Source: Diaphorobacter aerolatus
GTDB taxonomy: Bacteria > Pseudomonadota > Gammaproteobacteria > Burkholderiales > Burkholderiaceae_C
Direction of reading: 5' to 3'
Length of the DNA: 64,000 nucleotides
Assembly (NCBI RefSeq): GCF_014489535.1
Contig: NZ_CP060783.1
Coordinates: 2,170,001-2,234,000, forward strand
A program made the position numbers and the translations under genes. The number at the start of each line of letters is the position of its first letter. Within the stretch, counting starts at the first letter, position 1. Shown one piece after another: positions 38,614 through 47,590 of the stretch. The notes under the pieces are model-generated. The model worked only from the letters and a program-made list of their open reading frames with translations, searched no databases and had not been told where the DNA came from.

Positions 38614-38966
38614 ATGTCACTGCGATTCAAAGGCGCCGACCTGCGCCCGTGCTGACCGAAGCCATCGCCAATCAGTGCCGCATCGTCCTGGTCAAGGACC
38701 AGGGCGTGTACTTCCTCGCCGAGCGTGGGGAGCGTCGCCCGGATGGACGCCAGCAACTGCTCGCCTACGCCGTCGGCTGCAACCCGGACACCGACCCGTT
38801 CGATGACTGGTGGCACCTCGCCGGCCGCGAGCTGGGCGGCGACGATTTTGCGGAGTATTTCGACCCGAAGGACGGCCTGTTCACGCGCCTCCTGCACTCG
38901 GCGGACGATCTCGTGCTGTCCGCCACCGCCACGCACCTGTCCTTGGCCGTGGTGCCTCCCGCCTGA
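38614..38966 (+). CDS. DUF3085 ICE protein, one apparent frameshift
   Basis: ATG with GGAG upstream begins MSLRFKGADLRP; at the CCC run 38646-38648 the frame breaks after 12 codons. One extra base continues VLTEAIANQCRIVLVKDQGV, YFLAERGERRPDGRQ, NPDTDPFDDWWHLAGRELGG and DDFAEYFD, the DUF3085 pattern, giving about 117 residues. Without correction, translation could only start at an internal GTG. Function unknown. Confidence 0.75.
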
Positions 38967-38992
38967 AGCGGCAACCGCCGCGCAGCCCTCGC

Positions 38993-39016
38993 AGCCCCGC
39001 ACCGGGGCTTTCTTTT
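38993..39016 (+). terminator. rho-independent terminator
   Basis: AGCCCCG/CGGGGCT stem followed by TTCTTTTG, 26 bp after the DUF3085 stop. Confidence 0.75.
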
Positions 39017-39114
39017 GTTCGCACCACGGCCATCGCCGCGCATGCGCGTTCGTCTCCAGCCGCCAAGGCACGCCCCGCGGGCCACAGCGCCGGCATGCCA
39101 CCGGAGACGACCGC

Positions 39115-39605
39115 ATGAACACATCATCGACCTCGCCGAGGCTGCACCTGCTGCCGGTGTCGCTGCGCACGGCCAACGTCTTCGTGCCGGCACACCATCA
39201 CCGTCCGGTCCAGGCTGCGAAGTTCGCCCTGGCCGTCACGCTGGTCGACAGCGACCTGATCCGCGGCGTGGCCATCGTCGGCCGGCCGGTCGCGCGTCAG
39301 CTGGACGCTGGAAGTCACACGGCTGTGCACCGACGGCGCACCCAACGCCTGCAGCAAGCTCTACGGCGCGGCCTGGAAGGTGGCAAGGGCGCTGGGCTAC
39401 ATCCGCCTGATCACCTACACCTTGTCCGACAAAGGTGGCGCCAGCCTGCGCGCCGCCGGCTGGCGGCTGGTCGGCGCGCGCGGCGGCGGCGCCTGGAGCC
39501 GTCCCGGCCGGCCGCGCGCCGATACCCCGAGCACCTGCGCGGCCCAAGTGCCCGTGGCAGGCGCCCGGCGGCGAGGACAAAGGGAAGCGCCCGGATGCCG
39601 ATTGA
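39115..39605 (+). CDS. XF1762-family protein, three reading-frame breaks
   Basis: Acetyltransferase-like XF1762 family: LHLLPVSLRTANVFVPAHHH, FALAVTLVDSDLIRGVAIVG, LEVTRLCTDGAPNACSKLYG, ALGYIRLITYTLSDKGGASL, AGWRLVGARGGGAWSRPGRP, then EHLRGP and KCPWQAPGGEDKGKR. These pieces lie in different frames. Breaks occur near 39301-39312 (possibly an 11-bp deletion between two TGGACG copies) and at the C runs 39525-39528 and 39543-39545. The family normally makes about 165 residues. Most damaged gene of the block; if only one gene here is truly dead, this is the best candidate. Confidence 0.75.
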
Positions 39606-39665
39606 TTGCTGCCGCGCACGCAAGGCCCGGCCATGCTGACCCCATGCCTGCTGACGTTGTCAGCG

Positions 39666-39821
39666 ACATGCCAGGCGACCATCGGTCTTCGAGGTTGCGG
39701 CGCAGTTCCCACTGCGTGACCGAGCCAGCTCGCACCGCATCCATCCGCGAGCGGCCACCAGCCTCTGGTGGCGGATGCTTTCGCCTTATCAACCCACCGC
39801 GGGGTTACGCACCTTCCCCGC
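39666..39821 (+). ncRNA. multi-stem leader RNA, copy C
   Basis: ACATGCCAG lead; stem GCGACC/GGTTGC (39675-39698); CGCAGT/ACTGCG (39701-39716); GCTCGC/GCGAGC with GCATCCAT loop (39728-39752); an extra CCACCAG/CTGGTGG hairpin; GGATGC; and GCGGGG/CCCCGC (39799-39821), 46 nt before the STY4534 start. Stems 1 and 3 keep pairing despite base changes relative to copies A and B. Confidence 0.65.
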
Positions 39822-39867
39822 ATGCGTGGGCCGGTGTGTCTCCGCTTCATCCCAATGGAGATTCACC

Positions 39868-40784
39868 ATGAACACCACGTCCAACGAGAAATCGTATTTC
39901 GACCTCCACACCTCGGGCATCGGCTACGTCCAGCGTGTCCGTGAAGTGCCCGTCCGGGGCGGCCGCCGTGCGCAGCCGTTCCTGGCTTGCACCATCGCCG
40001 CGCTGGTCGGTCCCGCCAGGGACCCCAGCTACCGCTACTTCGACGTCAAGGTCTCGGGTGCCGAGGCCAAGAAGCTCGTTCAGCGCTACATCGGCGTTGA
40101 CGATCCCAAGCAGCGCCCGCTGGTGCGCTTCCGCCTCGGCGACCTCTGGGGCGATGCGTACATCCGTGACAAAGGCGAGCACGCCGGCAAGCCGGCCGCC
40201 AGCCTCAAGGCGCGACTGCTCAAGGCCGAGCTGATCGACCGGGCCGAACTGGCTTCAACCAAGCAGCACGAGTTGATCACCCGTGGCATCGGCTACCTCA
40301 GCCGCCCGAAGGACGTCAGTCCCCCGGACGGTGATGCGTTCCTCGCATGCACGGTCGCCGCACTGACCGGGCCTGTCGGTGAGCCGGAATATCGGTACTT
40401 CGACACCATCGTCGCCACCCCGAGGCCGAGCACCTGGTTCGCCGGTGCGTCCAGGCCATCGAAGGGGACCGCAAGGTGCTGATCGGCTTCAGGTTGAACG
40501 ACATGAAGGTCGATCCGTACATCCGCACCAAGGGCGAGCGCGCCGGGGAACCGGGAGCGAGCCTGGAATCGACGCTGATCCACATCAGTTTGATCAAGAT
40601 CGACGGCACCCAGGTTTATCCGACGAGCCAGGCGCAAGCCGAGGCGTCGCCGGCCCAGGACGCGCCCGCGCCCGAAGCCGAGGACGCCGCCGACCCCGCT
40701 GCCGGGCAGCCTGACGAGCCCGCCGAGCGCGAGCCGGAAGGTGAAGTCGAAGAGCAGGAGCCGGCATTGGCTGCTTCGTTCTGA
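39868..40784 (+). CDS. STY4534-family ICE replication protein (DUF3577), one apparent frameshift
   Basis: About 305 residues after adding one base at the CCCC run 40418-40421. Two tandem copies of one domain are visible: SGIGYVQRVREVPVRGG to DAYIRDKGEHAGKPAASL, and RGIGYLSRPKDVSPPDGDAF to DPYIRTKGERAGEPGASL, sharing FLACTIAAL/FLACTVAAL and YRYFD. The domain resembles an SSB-like OB fold. An acidic Ala/Pro/Glu tail follows. The duplicated second half is intact only in the corrected frame. Named after SPI-7 STY4534; thought to act in ICE replication. Preceded by leader copy C. Confidence 0.85.
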
Positions 40785-40839
40785 TCCGGCATGGCCCTCA
40801 CGGGCCTTGCCGTTCCTCCCATTCACAAGGAGAACCATC

Positions 40840-41528
40840 ATGGCAGTCACATCGGCGCCCGTGAAATCGGTCGCGCCCATCGTTGTCCCGGGCCAGCTCA
40901 CGCTGCGCACCATCCGCGGTCGCAACGGCCCGTTCACGGTCGGCCGCCTCACCACGCACCTCGGTGTGTTCGAGGTCAAGGACCCGGAGCTGGAACAGTA
41001 CCCCGAAGGCAAGTACGACGGGGAATTCATCATCCGCTACATCTTCCCGAAGTCCTACCCGGTCGGCGGCGGCATGCGGTTCGAGATCCGCGCCAGCCTG
41101 GACGGGATGACGCTCTCGGGCATCGACAAACTGAGCCGGGACGAAGCTCGCAGCTTCGCCGTCCCGGACGTCGATCCGCTCGATGAAGAGCTGGGCACAC
41201 AGCCTGCGGCAACGCCGGCCAAACCCACCAAGGCATCCAGGCCCGCCAAACCTGCCCTGTGCAGGCCTCGGCAGACCCGTTGGTCGATACCACGCCGTTC
41301 GGTGTGGATGCGCCGCCGCCCGCTGCGACCGCTGCCTCCGGCAGCACCGAAGATGGCAACGCCGCGCTGTTCGGCATCCTGTGGCCGCTGGGCGAGTCCG
41401 TGAAGCTGGACTCGACCATCGACCGCCGCACCCTGCGCGCGCAGATCGCCCGTCTGGGCGAGCTGGGCTACGCGCTGGACTTCAAGACGCAGGAGTGGAG
41501 CCGCCAGGCCGAACTGCAATCTGCGTGA
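40840..41528 (+). CDS. DUF3275 ICE protein, one apparent frameshift
   Basis: Begins MAVTSAPVKSVAPIVVPGQL with AAGGAG upstream, continues LRTIRGRNGPFTVGRLTTHL and YDGEFIIRYIFPKSYPVGGG (beta-rich), a Pro/Ala/Lys linker, and after the CCC run 41255-41257 resumes in another frame as VQASADPLVDTTPFG, LFGILWPLGESVKLDSTIDR and ARLGELGYALDFKTQEWSRQ. The joined product, about 229 residues, matches DUF3275, which accompanies STY4534 in this ICE class. Function unknown. Confidence 0.82.
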
Positions 41529-41622
41529 TCGCGAACGCCGCATCCGCGGTGTTCTTCATCCAACCGCCGGGGTTCCTTCCCCATGCGGGGGAGGCCCCGG
41601 CACCTTTCTGGAGGTCTCCATC

Positions 41623-41949
41623 ATGTCCACCATCGCTTGCGATACACCTCGTTCTGCGCTGGATGAATCCGCGTGGCGGGCTCTCTGCGAGACGGCAGCC
41701 GCACAAGCCACCAAGGGTTGCGAACTGTCTCACGACTACTACGTAGAACGCTTCAGTTCGGCGATCGACGCGCAAGTTGGTCGATTGCCCGAAGAGCAGC
41801 GCGCACAGGCCCTGCAGATCGCACAGGAATGGGACTACGCCACACCGGCCGAAAGGCAGGAAACCCAGGACTGGAACGCTGAACACGGCTATTGCTCGCA
41901 CGGAATCGAGCTGGGTTATTGCCCGGCTGGTTGCGATTCGGACTACTGA
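41623..41949 (+). CDS. small uncharacterised ICE protein, Cys-rich end
   Basis: 108 residues, intact, starting MSTIACDTPRSALDESAWRA and ending GYCSHGIELGYCPAGCDSDY; the CxH...CxxxC spacing could bind a metal. A GCCGGGG/CCCCGGC hairpin lies 22 nt before the ATG, followed by GGAGG. No family recognised. Confidence 0.65.
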   Translation: MSTIACDTPRSALDESAWRALCETAAAQATKGCELSHDYYVERFSSAIDAQVGRLPEEQRAQALQIAQEWDYATPAERQETQDWNAEHGYCSHGIELGYCPAGCDSDY

Positions 41950-42048
41950 GGTCCGACACACGTCATCGCCGCTTGCGCGGCTTTTCACCACCCGTCGGGG
42001 TTCTCCCCCTATGGGGGCCTCCGACTCAACTTTCCCAGGAGGCCTCTC

Positions 42049-42456
42049 ATGGGCTGGTATTTCTCCCATCAATCGCGGTCTGAACTGATCGCAGAACTGA
42101 TCGCACCGCAGGAGACCGAGCGCATCAGCGCGAAGGTCATCGCTCGCGCATTACGCGGCAACGTGCTGTGGTCCGTGGTCGAAATGATCGCCAAGGTCGA
42201 GGGTGTGCATTGTAATCTCGCGCCGGGCCAGTCCCTGCGCTACATCCGCTGCGATCTGCTTGAGCGCAGCGGCAACCAGTGGGGCTACAAGCCGCTGGAA
42301 GAGTCCATGCACCCGTACTACTACTCGTGCCCGCTGTCCTATCTGGACCTCGCACCGGAGCAGTCCGCCGAATGGCGTGCAGGCGTTCGCGCCTACCACG
42401 CACGGCGGCGCACACCCACGGCTGTCACGGCTCCCGCCGCGATGCTGATGGTCTGA
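42049..42456 (+). CDS. small uncharacterised ICE protein (MGWYF start)
   Basis: 135 residues, intact, starting MGWYFSHQSRSELIAELIAP, with VLWSVVEMIAKVEGVHCNLA and CDLLERSGNQWGYKPLEESM. This N-terminus recurs in plasmid and ICE proteins of unknown function (DUF6927-like, tentative). Leader hairpin GTCGG/CCGAC with inner CCCCC/GGGGG lies at 41994-42025, then AGGAGG. Confidence 0.7.
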   Translation: MGWYFSHQSRSELIAELIAPQETERISAKVIARALRGNVLWSVVEMIAKVEGVHCNLAPGQSLRYIRCDLLERSGNQWGYKPLEESMHPYYYSCPLSYLDLAPEQSAEWRAGVRAYHARRRTPTAVTAPAAMLMV

Positions 42457-42472
42457 ACCAGGAGGAACCGAC

Positions 42473-42733
42473 ATGGACCCCATCCTGGCTGCGCTCTCAC
42501 CCTCGCTACTGGCACTCGTTGAAGGAAGTTTGTCCAACAACGAAGTGTCCTCCGGCGAGGAGATGCTGGAGTACTTCATCAGCAACGGCCTCACCGAGGA
42601 ACAGGCACGGCAGGCGCTGACCTACCGCGAACAGTACCTCAACAACCTCTACCTGGACGGCTTCACGCCGATCACCTCGGCAGACGAAGCGCTTCACTTC
42701 AACCCGCACACCCGGCAGTTCGAGCCGGACTGA
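42473..42733 (+). CDS. small uncharacterised ICE protein
   Basis: 86 residues, acidic, starting MDPILAALSPSLLALVEGSL and ending DEALHFNPHTRQFEPD. It follows the previous gene by 16 bp with AGGAGG between them, so the two are probably translated from one message. No family recognised. Confidence 0.65.
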   Translation: MDPILAALSPSLLALVEGSLSNNEVSSGEEMLEYFISNGLTEEQARQALTYREQYLNNLYLDGFTPITSADEALHFNPHTRQFEPD

Positions 42734-42808
42734 GCGGTTTTCTTCCACCCCCTGGGGCAGTACATGCCCGAGGGGCGGTGCTGCTCCCGTTCATCCGAGG
42801 ACACCACC

Positions 42809-43459
42809 ATGCCCGCCAACACTTCTTCCTCCACGCTGTACCGTATCGACGAATGCCCGGACGTGATGGCCGACGCTTGCGTCGGCGATGACCAGGGCAA
42901 CCTAATCTTCCTGTCCATCTGGGCGCGCGACACCGCCGTCCAGCAGTTCCTTGCTCGCCTGACCCTCGGGCGCGACGAGCAGGGACTGGAGCAGTTCCAC
43001 GTCATCACCGATCAGGGCGGCAGCGTCCCGGTGTTCATCGGCAACGTCGATCGCCTGGAAAAGCGCATCACGCGCGCCTACCGGCGAACGCTGTTTGGTT
43101 CGCTGTCCAACGTGTGGCTGTTCGACCGGCGCTGCGTCAGGCCCGACAAGGCCAACGCCAGCGCACTGGCATTGCTGCCACAGGGCAGCGCCCACCGGCT
43201 TGACCGCCTGTGGATGCTGGTGCGGGACACCTGCCCGTTGCCGCTGCTCGACCACTGGCGCGAGACCGTGCTGGAACTGCTGCAAACGCGCGAAATGCTG
43301 GCCCGCCTTCCGTTCGCCCTCGGGCAGCTGGAAGGCCATCGGCTTGCCATCGACGTGCCGGCGTTGACCCTGGCGCTGGGTTCCCTGATCCGCAGTGACG
43401 TGCTCACCGCCTATCCCTATCCGGCCAAGATCTGGACGCCGGTAGCGGTAGCGGTTTGA
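42809..43459 (+). CDS. uncharacterised ICE protein (216 aa)
   Basis: Intact, starting MPANTSSSTLYRIDECPDVM; central TLFGSLSNVWLFDRRCVRPD and a helical C-terminus including PLPLLDHWRETVLELLQTRE. No signal peptide or membrane segment. The gene sits directly before the NPPY methyltransferase in the accessory block and may be a partner of it; I do not recognise a family. Confidence 0.7.
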   Translation: MPANTSSSTLYRIDECPDVMADACVGDDQGNLIFLSIWARDTAVQQFLARLTLGRDEQGLEQFHVITDQGGSVPVFIGNVDRLEKRITRAYRRTLFGSLSNVWLFDRRCVRPDKANASALALLPQGSAHRLDRLWMLVRDTCPLPLLDHWRETVLELLQTREMLARLPFALGQLEGHRLAIDVPALTLALGSLIRSDVLTAYPYPAKIWTPVAVAV

Positions 43460-43523
43460 CCCACCCGCGGAGGCATGCCTTGGCGTGCTTCCGTCATTCA
43501 TCCCCGCCAACCAGGAGACTTCC

Positions 43524-44644
43524 ATGGCCCTCATGTTCCCGCGGCTCGCCCGCAATTTCGTGAAAAACGGGTACTTCCCGACCGACGAACCCACGCTTGA
43601 AAGAGCCCTCAATGCACTGATGTCCAGTGCGCCTGAATCCAATGGGCCGATGTGCATCCTTGATCCCTGCGCCGGCGAAGGCGTGGCGATCGCCGAAGCC
43701 GCCCACGCCCTCGGGCGCGAGCAGGCCAAGGCGTTCGCTGTCGAGTTCGATGTGGAACGGGCACGCCATGCCCGTGGACTGGTCGATCACTGCCTGCACG
43801 CGGACCTGATGGACACGATGATCTCCAAGCAGTCGTTCGGGCTGCTCTGGCTCAACCCGCCGTATGGCGACCTGTCCAAGGACGTCAACGGCAACATCGG
43901 CTACCAGGGCCAGGGCCGTGCCCGCCTCGAAAAGCTGTTCTATCAGCGCACCCTGCCGTTGCTGCAATACGGCGGCGTGCTGGTCTTCATCGTTCCCGGT
44001 TACGTGCTCGACGCGGACCTGGTCGGCTGGCTGACGCGCCACTACACCGATCTGCGCATCTACCGAGCGGTGGAAACGCAGTTCAAGCAAGTGGTGATCT
44101 TCGGTCGGAGGGTGCGCCAGCGCGACCAGGCTGTGGATTCGGTCAAAGCCACGCGCGCGCTGCTGTTGCAGATCGGGCAAGGCGACGCTGAAGCCGAGGA
44201 ACTGCCGAGCGATTGGCCGTTCCTGCCGTACATCGTCCCCGCCAGTCCGGCCGAGCCGGAGCATTTTTTCCGCGTGACGATGGAGCCCGAGCAGTTCGCC
44301 GACGAGGTCGGCCGGCTGCAAGGCCTCTGGCCGTCGCTGGACACGCACCTGGGGGCCGCGCAGCAGTCGTTGCGTCCACCGGCGCGGGCCTTGTCCCACT
44401 GGCATCTCGCCTTGGCCTTGGCCGCGGGCGCGATCTCGGGGGTTGTGCGTTCCAAGACCGGGCGCCTGCTCGTCGTCAAAGGGACACCCACAAGGAGAAA
44501 TCCCTGCAGAAGGAGTTCACCGAGCGCGACGACGGCTCCATCGCCGAGACCCGCATCCTTACCGACCGGTTCGTTCCCGTCATCCGCGCATGGGACATGA
44601 CGCCTGACTCCGTGACACGGGGCGAGGTGTTGACCATCCGTTGA
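43524..44644 (+). CDS. NPPY-type DNA methyltransferase (DUF6094-like), one apparent frameshift
   Basis: N6-adenine-type methyltransferase fold: motif I ILDPCAGEGVAIAEAAHALG, motif IV LLWLNPPYGDLSKD, VLVFIVPGYVLDADLVGWLT. At the GGG run 44481-44483 the frame breaks after RLLVVKG; one base restores DTHKEKSLQKEFTERDDGSI and a C-terminus ending VTRGEVLTIR, about 373 residues. It pairs with the large helicase two genes downstream in related ICEs. It may protect incoming DNA or act in establishment; target sequence unknown. Confidence 0.82.
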
Positions 44645-44744
44645 TTGCGTTTCTTCCGCCGACGGTTCGCCGTCGCCTTCTTCCACCCACAGGGTCCAGC
44701 CGCCCGATGGGGTGCCGTGGCCCTTCCATCTCAAGGAGCCTTCC

Positions 44745-45056
44745 ATGGCAGCCCAAGTACTTTCTATCAACCAGACATCGAGCCTGCGTTTCACGCCCGG
44801 CCAGGTGGTCATGACCTGCGGGGTTGACGCCCTGGTCGAACAGGGTCTGCTCAACCCGATTCCGTTCCTGCGCCGCCACCTCAGCGGCGACTGGGGCGAC
44901 CTCGACGACAGTGACAAGCGGCAGAACGATGCCGCGCTGAAGTCCGGCGAGGATCGTCTGTTTTCTTCCTACAAGGTCACACTCGGCCTGAAGCTTTGGA
45001 TCATCACCGAATGGGATCGCAGCGTCACCACGCTGCTGCTGCCCAGCGAGTACTGA
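44745..45056 (+). CDS. conserved mobile-element protein (103 aa)
   Basis: Starts MAAQVLSINQTSSLRFTPGQ, then VVMTCGVDALVEQGLLNPIP, LRRHLSGDWGDLDDSDKRQN and KLWIITEWDRSVTTLLLPSE. This small protein is widespread on plasmids and ICEs and often mislabelled as a restriction-modification subunit; nothing in it looks like a methylase or nuclease. Role unknown, possibly establishment or anti-restriction. Confidence 0.75.
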   Translation: MAAQVLSINQTSSLRFTPGQVVMTCGVDALVEQGLLNPIPFLRRHLSGDWGDLDDSDKRQNDAALKSGEDRLFSSYKVTLGLKLWIITEWDRSVTTLLLPSEY

Positions 45057-45170
45057 TCCACACCACGCACGACGGCCATTTGCCGCCGCGTGTCATTCCT
45101 TTCTCCCACCACGGGGCATGTCATCGCCCCTCTGGGGGTGGTGCATGTCCCACTACTTTGGAGCATCACC

Positions 45171-47450
45171 ATGTCCCTCGATCTCGATACCACCGCCGCC
45201 GATACCACGCCCGTACAGGGCGAGCTGCTCGACGCGGAATCTTCCCCTCTGACCCTGAGCCTTCAGGATTTCGTCGGCGAGTTCGGCGACGAATTGCTCG
45301 ATTCGCTGAACCGCGCCAACCCGCCGGTCTATACCGGCCAGCCCCAGGCGCACCGGCAACTCATCGTCGCCAGCCTCAAGCGCAAGCTGTTCCAGGCCCA
45401 GGCCGAAGTTGTTCATGCCGCCGCCGAGCTGCTGGTCGATCAAGGCGAACGCGCTGCGATCGTCAATGGCGAAATGGGTTGCGGCAAGACGACCGTCGGC
45501 ATCGCCACGGCTGCCGTGCTCAACGCCGAAGGCTACCGCCGCACCCTGGTGCTTTCGCCACCCCACCTGGTCTACAAATGGCGGCGCGAGATCCAGGAGA
45601 CGGTGGCGGGCGCCAAGGTCTGGGTCCTCAACGGCCCGGACACCTTGGTCAAGCTCATCAAGCTGCGCGAGCAGTTGGGTGTGCAGCCCACGGGCCAGGA
45701 GTTCTTTGTCCTGGGCCGCGTGCGGATGCGGATGGGGTTCCATTGGAAGCCTGTCTTCACCACGCGGCGCACCCGCCACGGCGACGTGGCAGCGTGCCCA
45801 GACTGCGGCACGGTCATCACCGACCTCGACGGCGAACCGGTCAACCCGGTCGCGCTCGAAGCCGAGGAGTCACGCAGGAAGTGCAGCCATTGCGCCGCAC
45901 CCCTGTGGACGCTGATCCGCCCGCGTAGTCTGTCCGGCAGTGACCAGTCTTCGGTCGTCCTCAAAGCCTTGAAGCGCATCCCGACCATCGGGGAAGTCAC
46001 AGCGCAGAAGCTGATGCAGAAGTTCGGTGACGGCTTCCTGGCCTCGATGCTGGGCGACAACATCCATGAGTTCATCAACCTCATGGACAGTAACGGCGAA
46101 CTGGTGTTTTCCGACCGTCAGGCCACGCGCATGGAACGTGCGATGGCCAACATGGAGTTCGGCTTTGGCGAGGGCGGCTACCAACCCTCGGAATTCATCA
46201 AGAGATACCTGCCGCAAGGCACGTTCGACCTGCTTATCGCCGACGAGGCGCACGAGTACAAGAACGGTGGCAGTGCCCAGGGCCAGGCCATGGGCGTGCT
46301 GGCGGCGAAGGCTCGCAAGACCTTGCTGCTGACCGGCACGCTGATGGGCGGCTACGGCGATGATCTGTTCTACCTGCTGTTCCGGGCACTGCCTGGACGG
46401 ATGATCGAAGACGGCTACCGCCCGACCACGAGCGGCAGTATGACCTCGGCGGCGATGGCGTTCATGCGTGATCACGGTGTCCTGAAGGACATCTATTCCG
46501 AGAGCACCGGCCCGGCGCACAAGACGGCCAAGGGCACCAAAGTATCGGTGCGCACGGTCAAGGCTCCGGGCTTTGGCCCCAAGGGTGTCCTGCGCTGCAT
46601 CCTGCCGTTCACGATCTTCCTCAAGCTCAAGGACATCGGTGGCAACGTCCTGCCGCCGTATGACGAAGAGTTCCGCGAAGTCGCGATGGACACGGCGCAA
46701 GCCGCGGCCTACCGCGATCTGGCGGGTCGGCTGACCGCGGAGCTGAAACAGGCTCTGGCGCGACGCGACACGACGCTGCTGGGCGTGGTCCTCAACGTGC
46801 TGCTGGCCTGGCCGGATTGCTGCTTCCGGTCGGAGACCGTGGTGCATCCGCGCACGCGCAACACCTTGGCGTTCGTCCCGGCTCAGTTCAATGAGTTCGA
46901 GATCAGCCCCAAGGAGCGTGAACTGATCGACATCTGCAAGGCAGAGAAGGCACAGGGGCGCAAGGTCCTGGCCTACACGGTCTATACCGGCACGCGCGAC
47001 ACCACGTCGCGCCTGAAGGTACTGCTGGAGCAGGAAGGTTTTCGGGTGGCGGTGCTGCGCGCAAGCGTGGATGCCAGCCGCCGCGAGGACTGGATTGCCG
47101 AGCAACTGGACCGTGGCATCGACGTGCTCATCACCAATCCCGAGTTGGTCAAGACGGGACTGGATCTGTTGGAGTTCCCGACGATTGTGTTCATGCAAAG
47201 TGGCTACAACGTGTACTCGCTCCAACAGGCGGCACGCCGCTCCTGGCGCATCGGGCAGAAACAGCCGGTGCGCGTGATCTATCTCGGCTACGCGGCTACT
47301 TCGCAGATGACCTGCCTGGAGCTGATGGCCAAGAAGATCATGGTCTCGCAGTCCACCTCGGGCGACGTGCCCGAATCCGGGCTCGATGTCCTGAACCAGG
47401 ACGGTGATTCCGTCGAGGTCGCACTGGCCCGGCAATTGGTCACCGCCTGA
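45171..47450 (+). CDS. large SNF2/DEAD-box-type helicase with zinc-finger insertion
   Basis: 759 residues. Walker A AAIVNGEMGCGKTTVGIATA near residue 98, LVLSPPHLVYKWRREIQ, a Cys4 zinc-finger insertion (CPDCG...CSHC) near residues 205-245, a helix-hairpin-like KRIPTIGEVTAQKLMQKFGD, DEAH box LLIADEAHEYKNGG, LLLTGTLMGG, and helicase C domain with DVLITNPELVKTGLDL and QQAARRSWRIGQKQPV (motif VI). The SNF2-like layout and finger insertion suggest translocation on double-stranded DNA. Common at this position in the ICE class; precise role unknown. Start supported by family content after MSLDLD. Confidence 0.85.
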   Translation: MSLDLDTTAADTTPVQGELLDAESSPLTLSLQDFVGEFGDELLDSLNRANPPVYTGQPQAHRQLIVASLKRKLFQAQAEVVHAAAELLVDQGERAAIVNGEMGCGKTTVGIATAAVLNAEGYRRTLVLSPPHLVYKWRREIQETVAGAKVWVLNGPDTLVKLIKLREQLGVQPTGQEFFVLGRVRMRMGFHWKPVFTTRRTRHGDVAACPDCGTVITDLDGEPVNPVALEAEESRRKCSHCAAPLWTLIRPRSLSGSDQSSVVLKALKRIPTIGEVTAQKLMQKFGDGFLASMLGDNIHEFINLMDSNGELVFSDRQATRMERAMANMEFGFGEGGYQPSEFIKRYLPQGTFDLLIADEAHEYKNGGSAQGQAMGVLAAKARKTLLLTGTLMGGYGDDLFYLLFRALPGRMIEDGYRPTTSGSMTSAAMAFMRDHGVLKDIYSESTGPAHKTAKGTKVSVRTVKAPGFGPKGVLRCILPFTIFLKLKDIGGNVLPPYDEEFREVAMDTAQAAAYRDLAGRLTAELKQALARRDTTLLGVVLNVLLAWPDCCFRSETVVHPRTRNTLAFVPAQFNEFEISPKERELIDICKAEKAQGRKVLAYTVYTGTRDTTSRLKVLLEQEGFRVAVLRASVDASRREDWIAEQLDRGIDVLITNPELVKTGLDLLEFPTIVFMQSGYNVYSLQQAARRSWRIGQKQPVRVIYLGYAATSQMTCLELMAKKIMVSQSTSGDVPESGLDVLNQDGDSVEVALARQLVTA

Positions 47451-47553
47451 TCCCCACGCCATCGCCGGCCTAGCGCCGCCGGCTTTCTGTTCTTCCCACC
47501 TTGCAGCCCCGTCCGCGTTCTTCGTGGGCGGGCTGCGGCTTTTCGGATGGGCA

Positions 47554-47590
47554 TTTACTTTTAATTCGATAAATGTTGTATTATAGAATC
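47554..47590 (+). promoter_or_regulatory. ars operon promoter/operator
   Basis: AT-rich 37 bp directly before arsR. An imperfect inverted repeat TTCGATAA (47565-47572) / TTATAGAA (47581-47588) fits an ArsR operator, and TATTAT (47578-47583) with TTTACT upstream could be a -10/-35 pair. No ribosome-binding site precedes the arsR ATG, so the transcript may be leaderless. Confidence 0.5.

Noticed and set aside
44745..45056. Type I restriction-modification subunit
   Set aside because: Databases often carry this label for the family, but the 103 residues contain no methylase or specificity motif.
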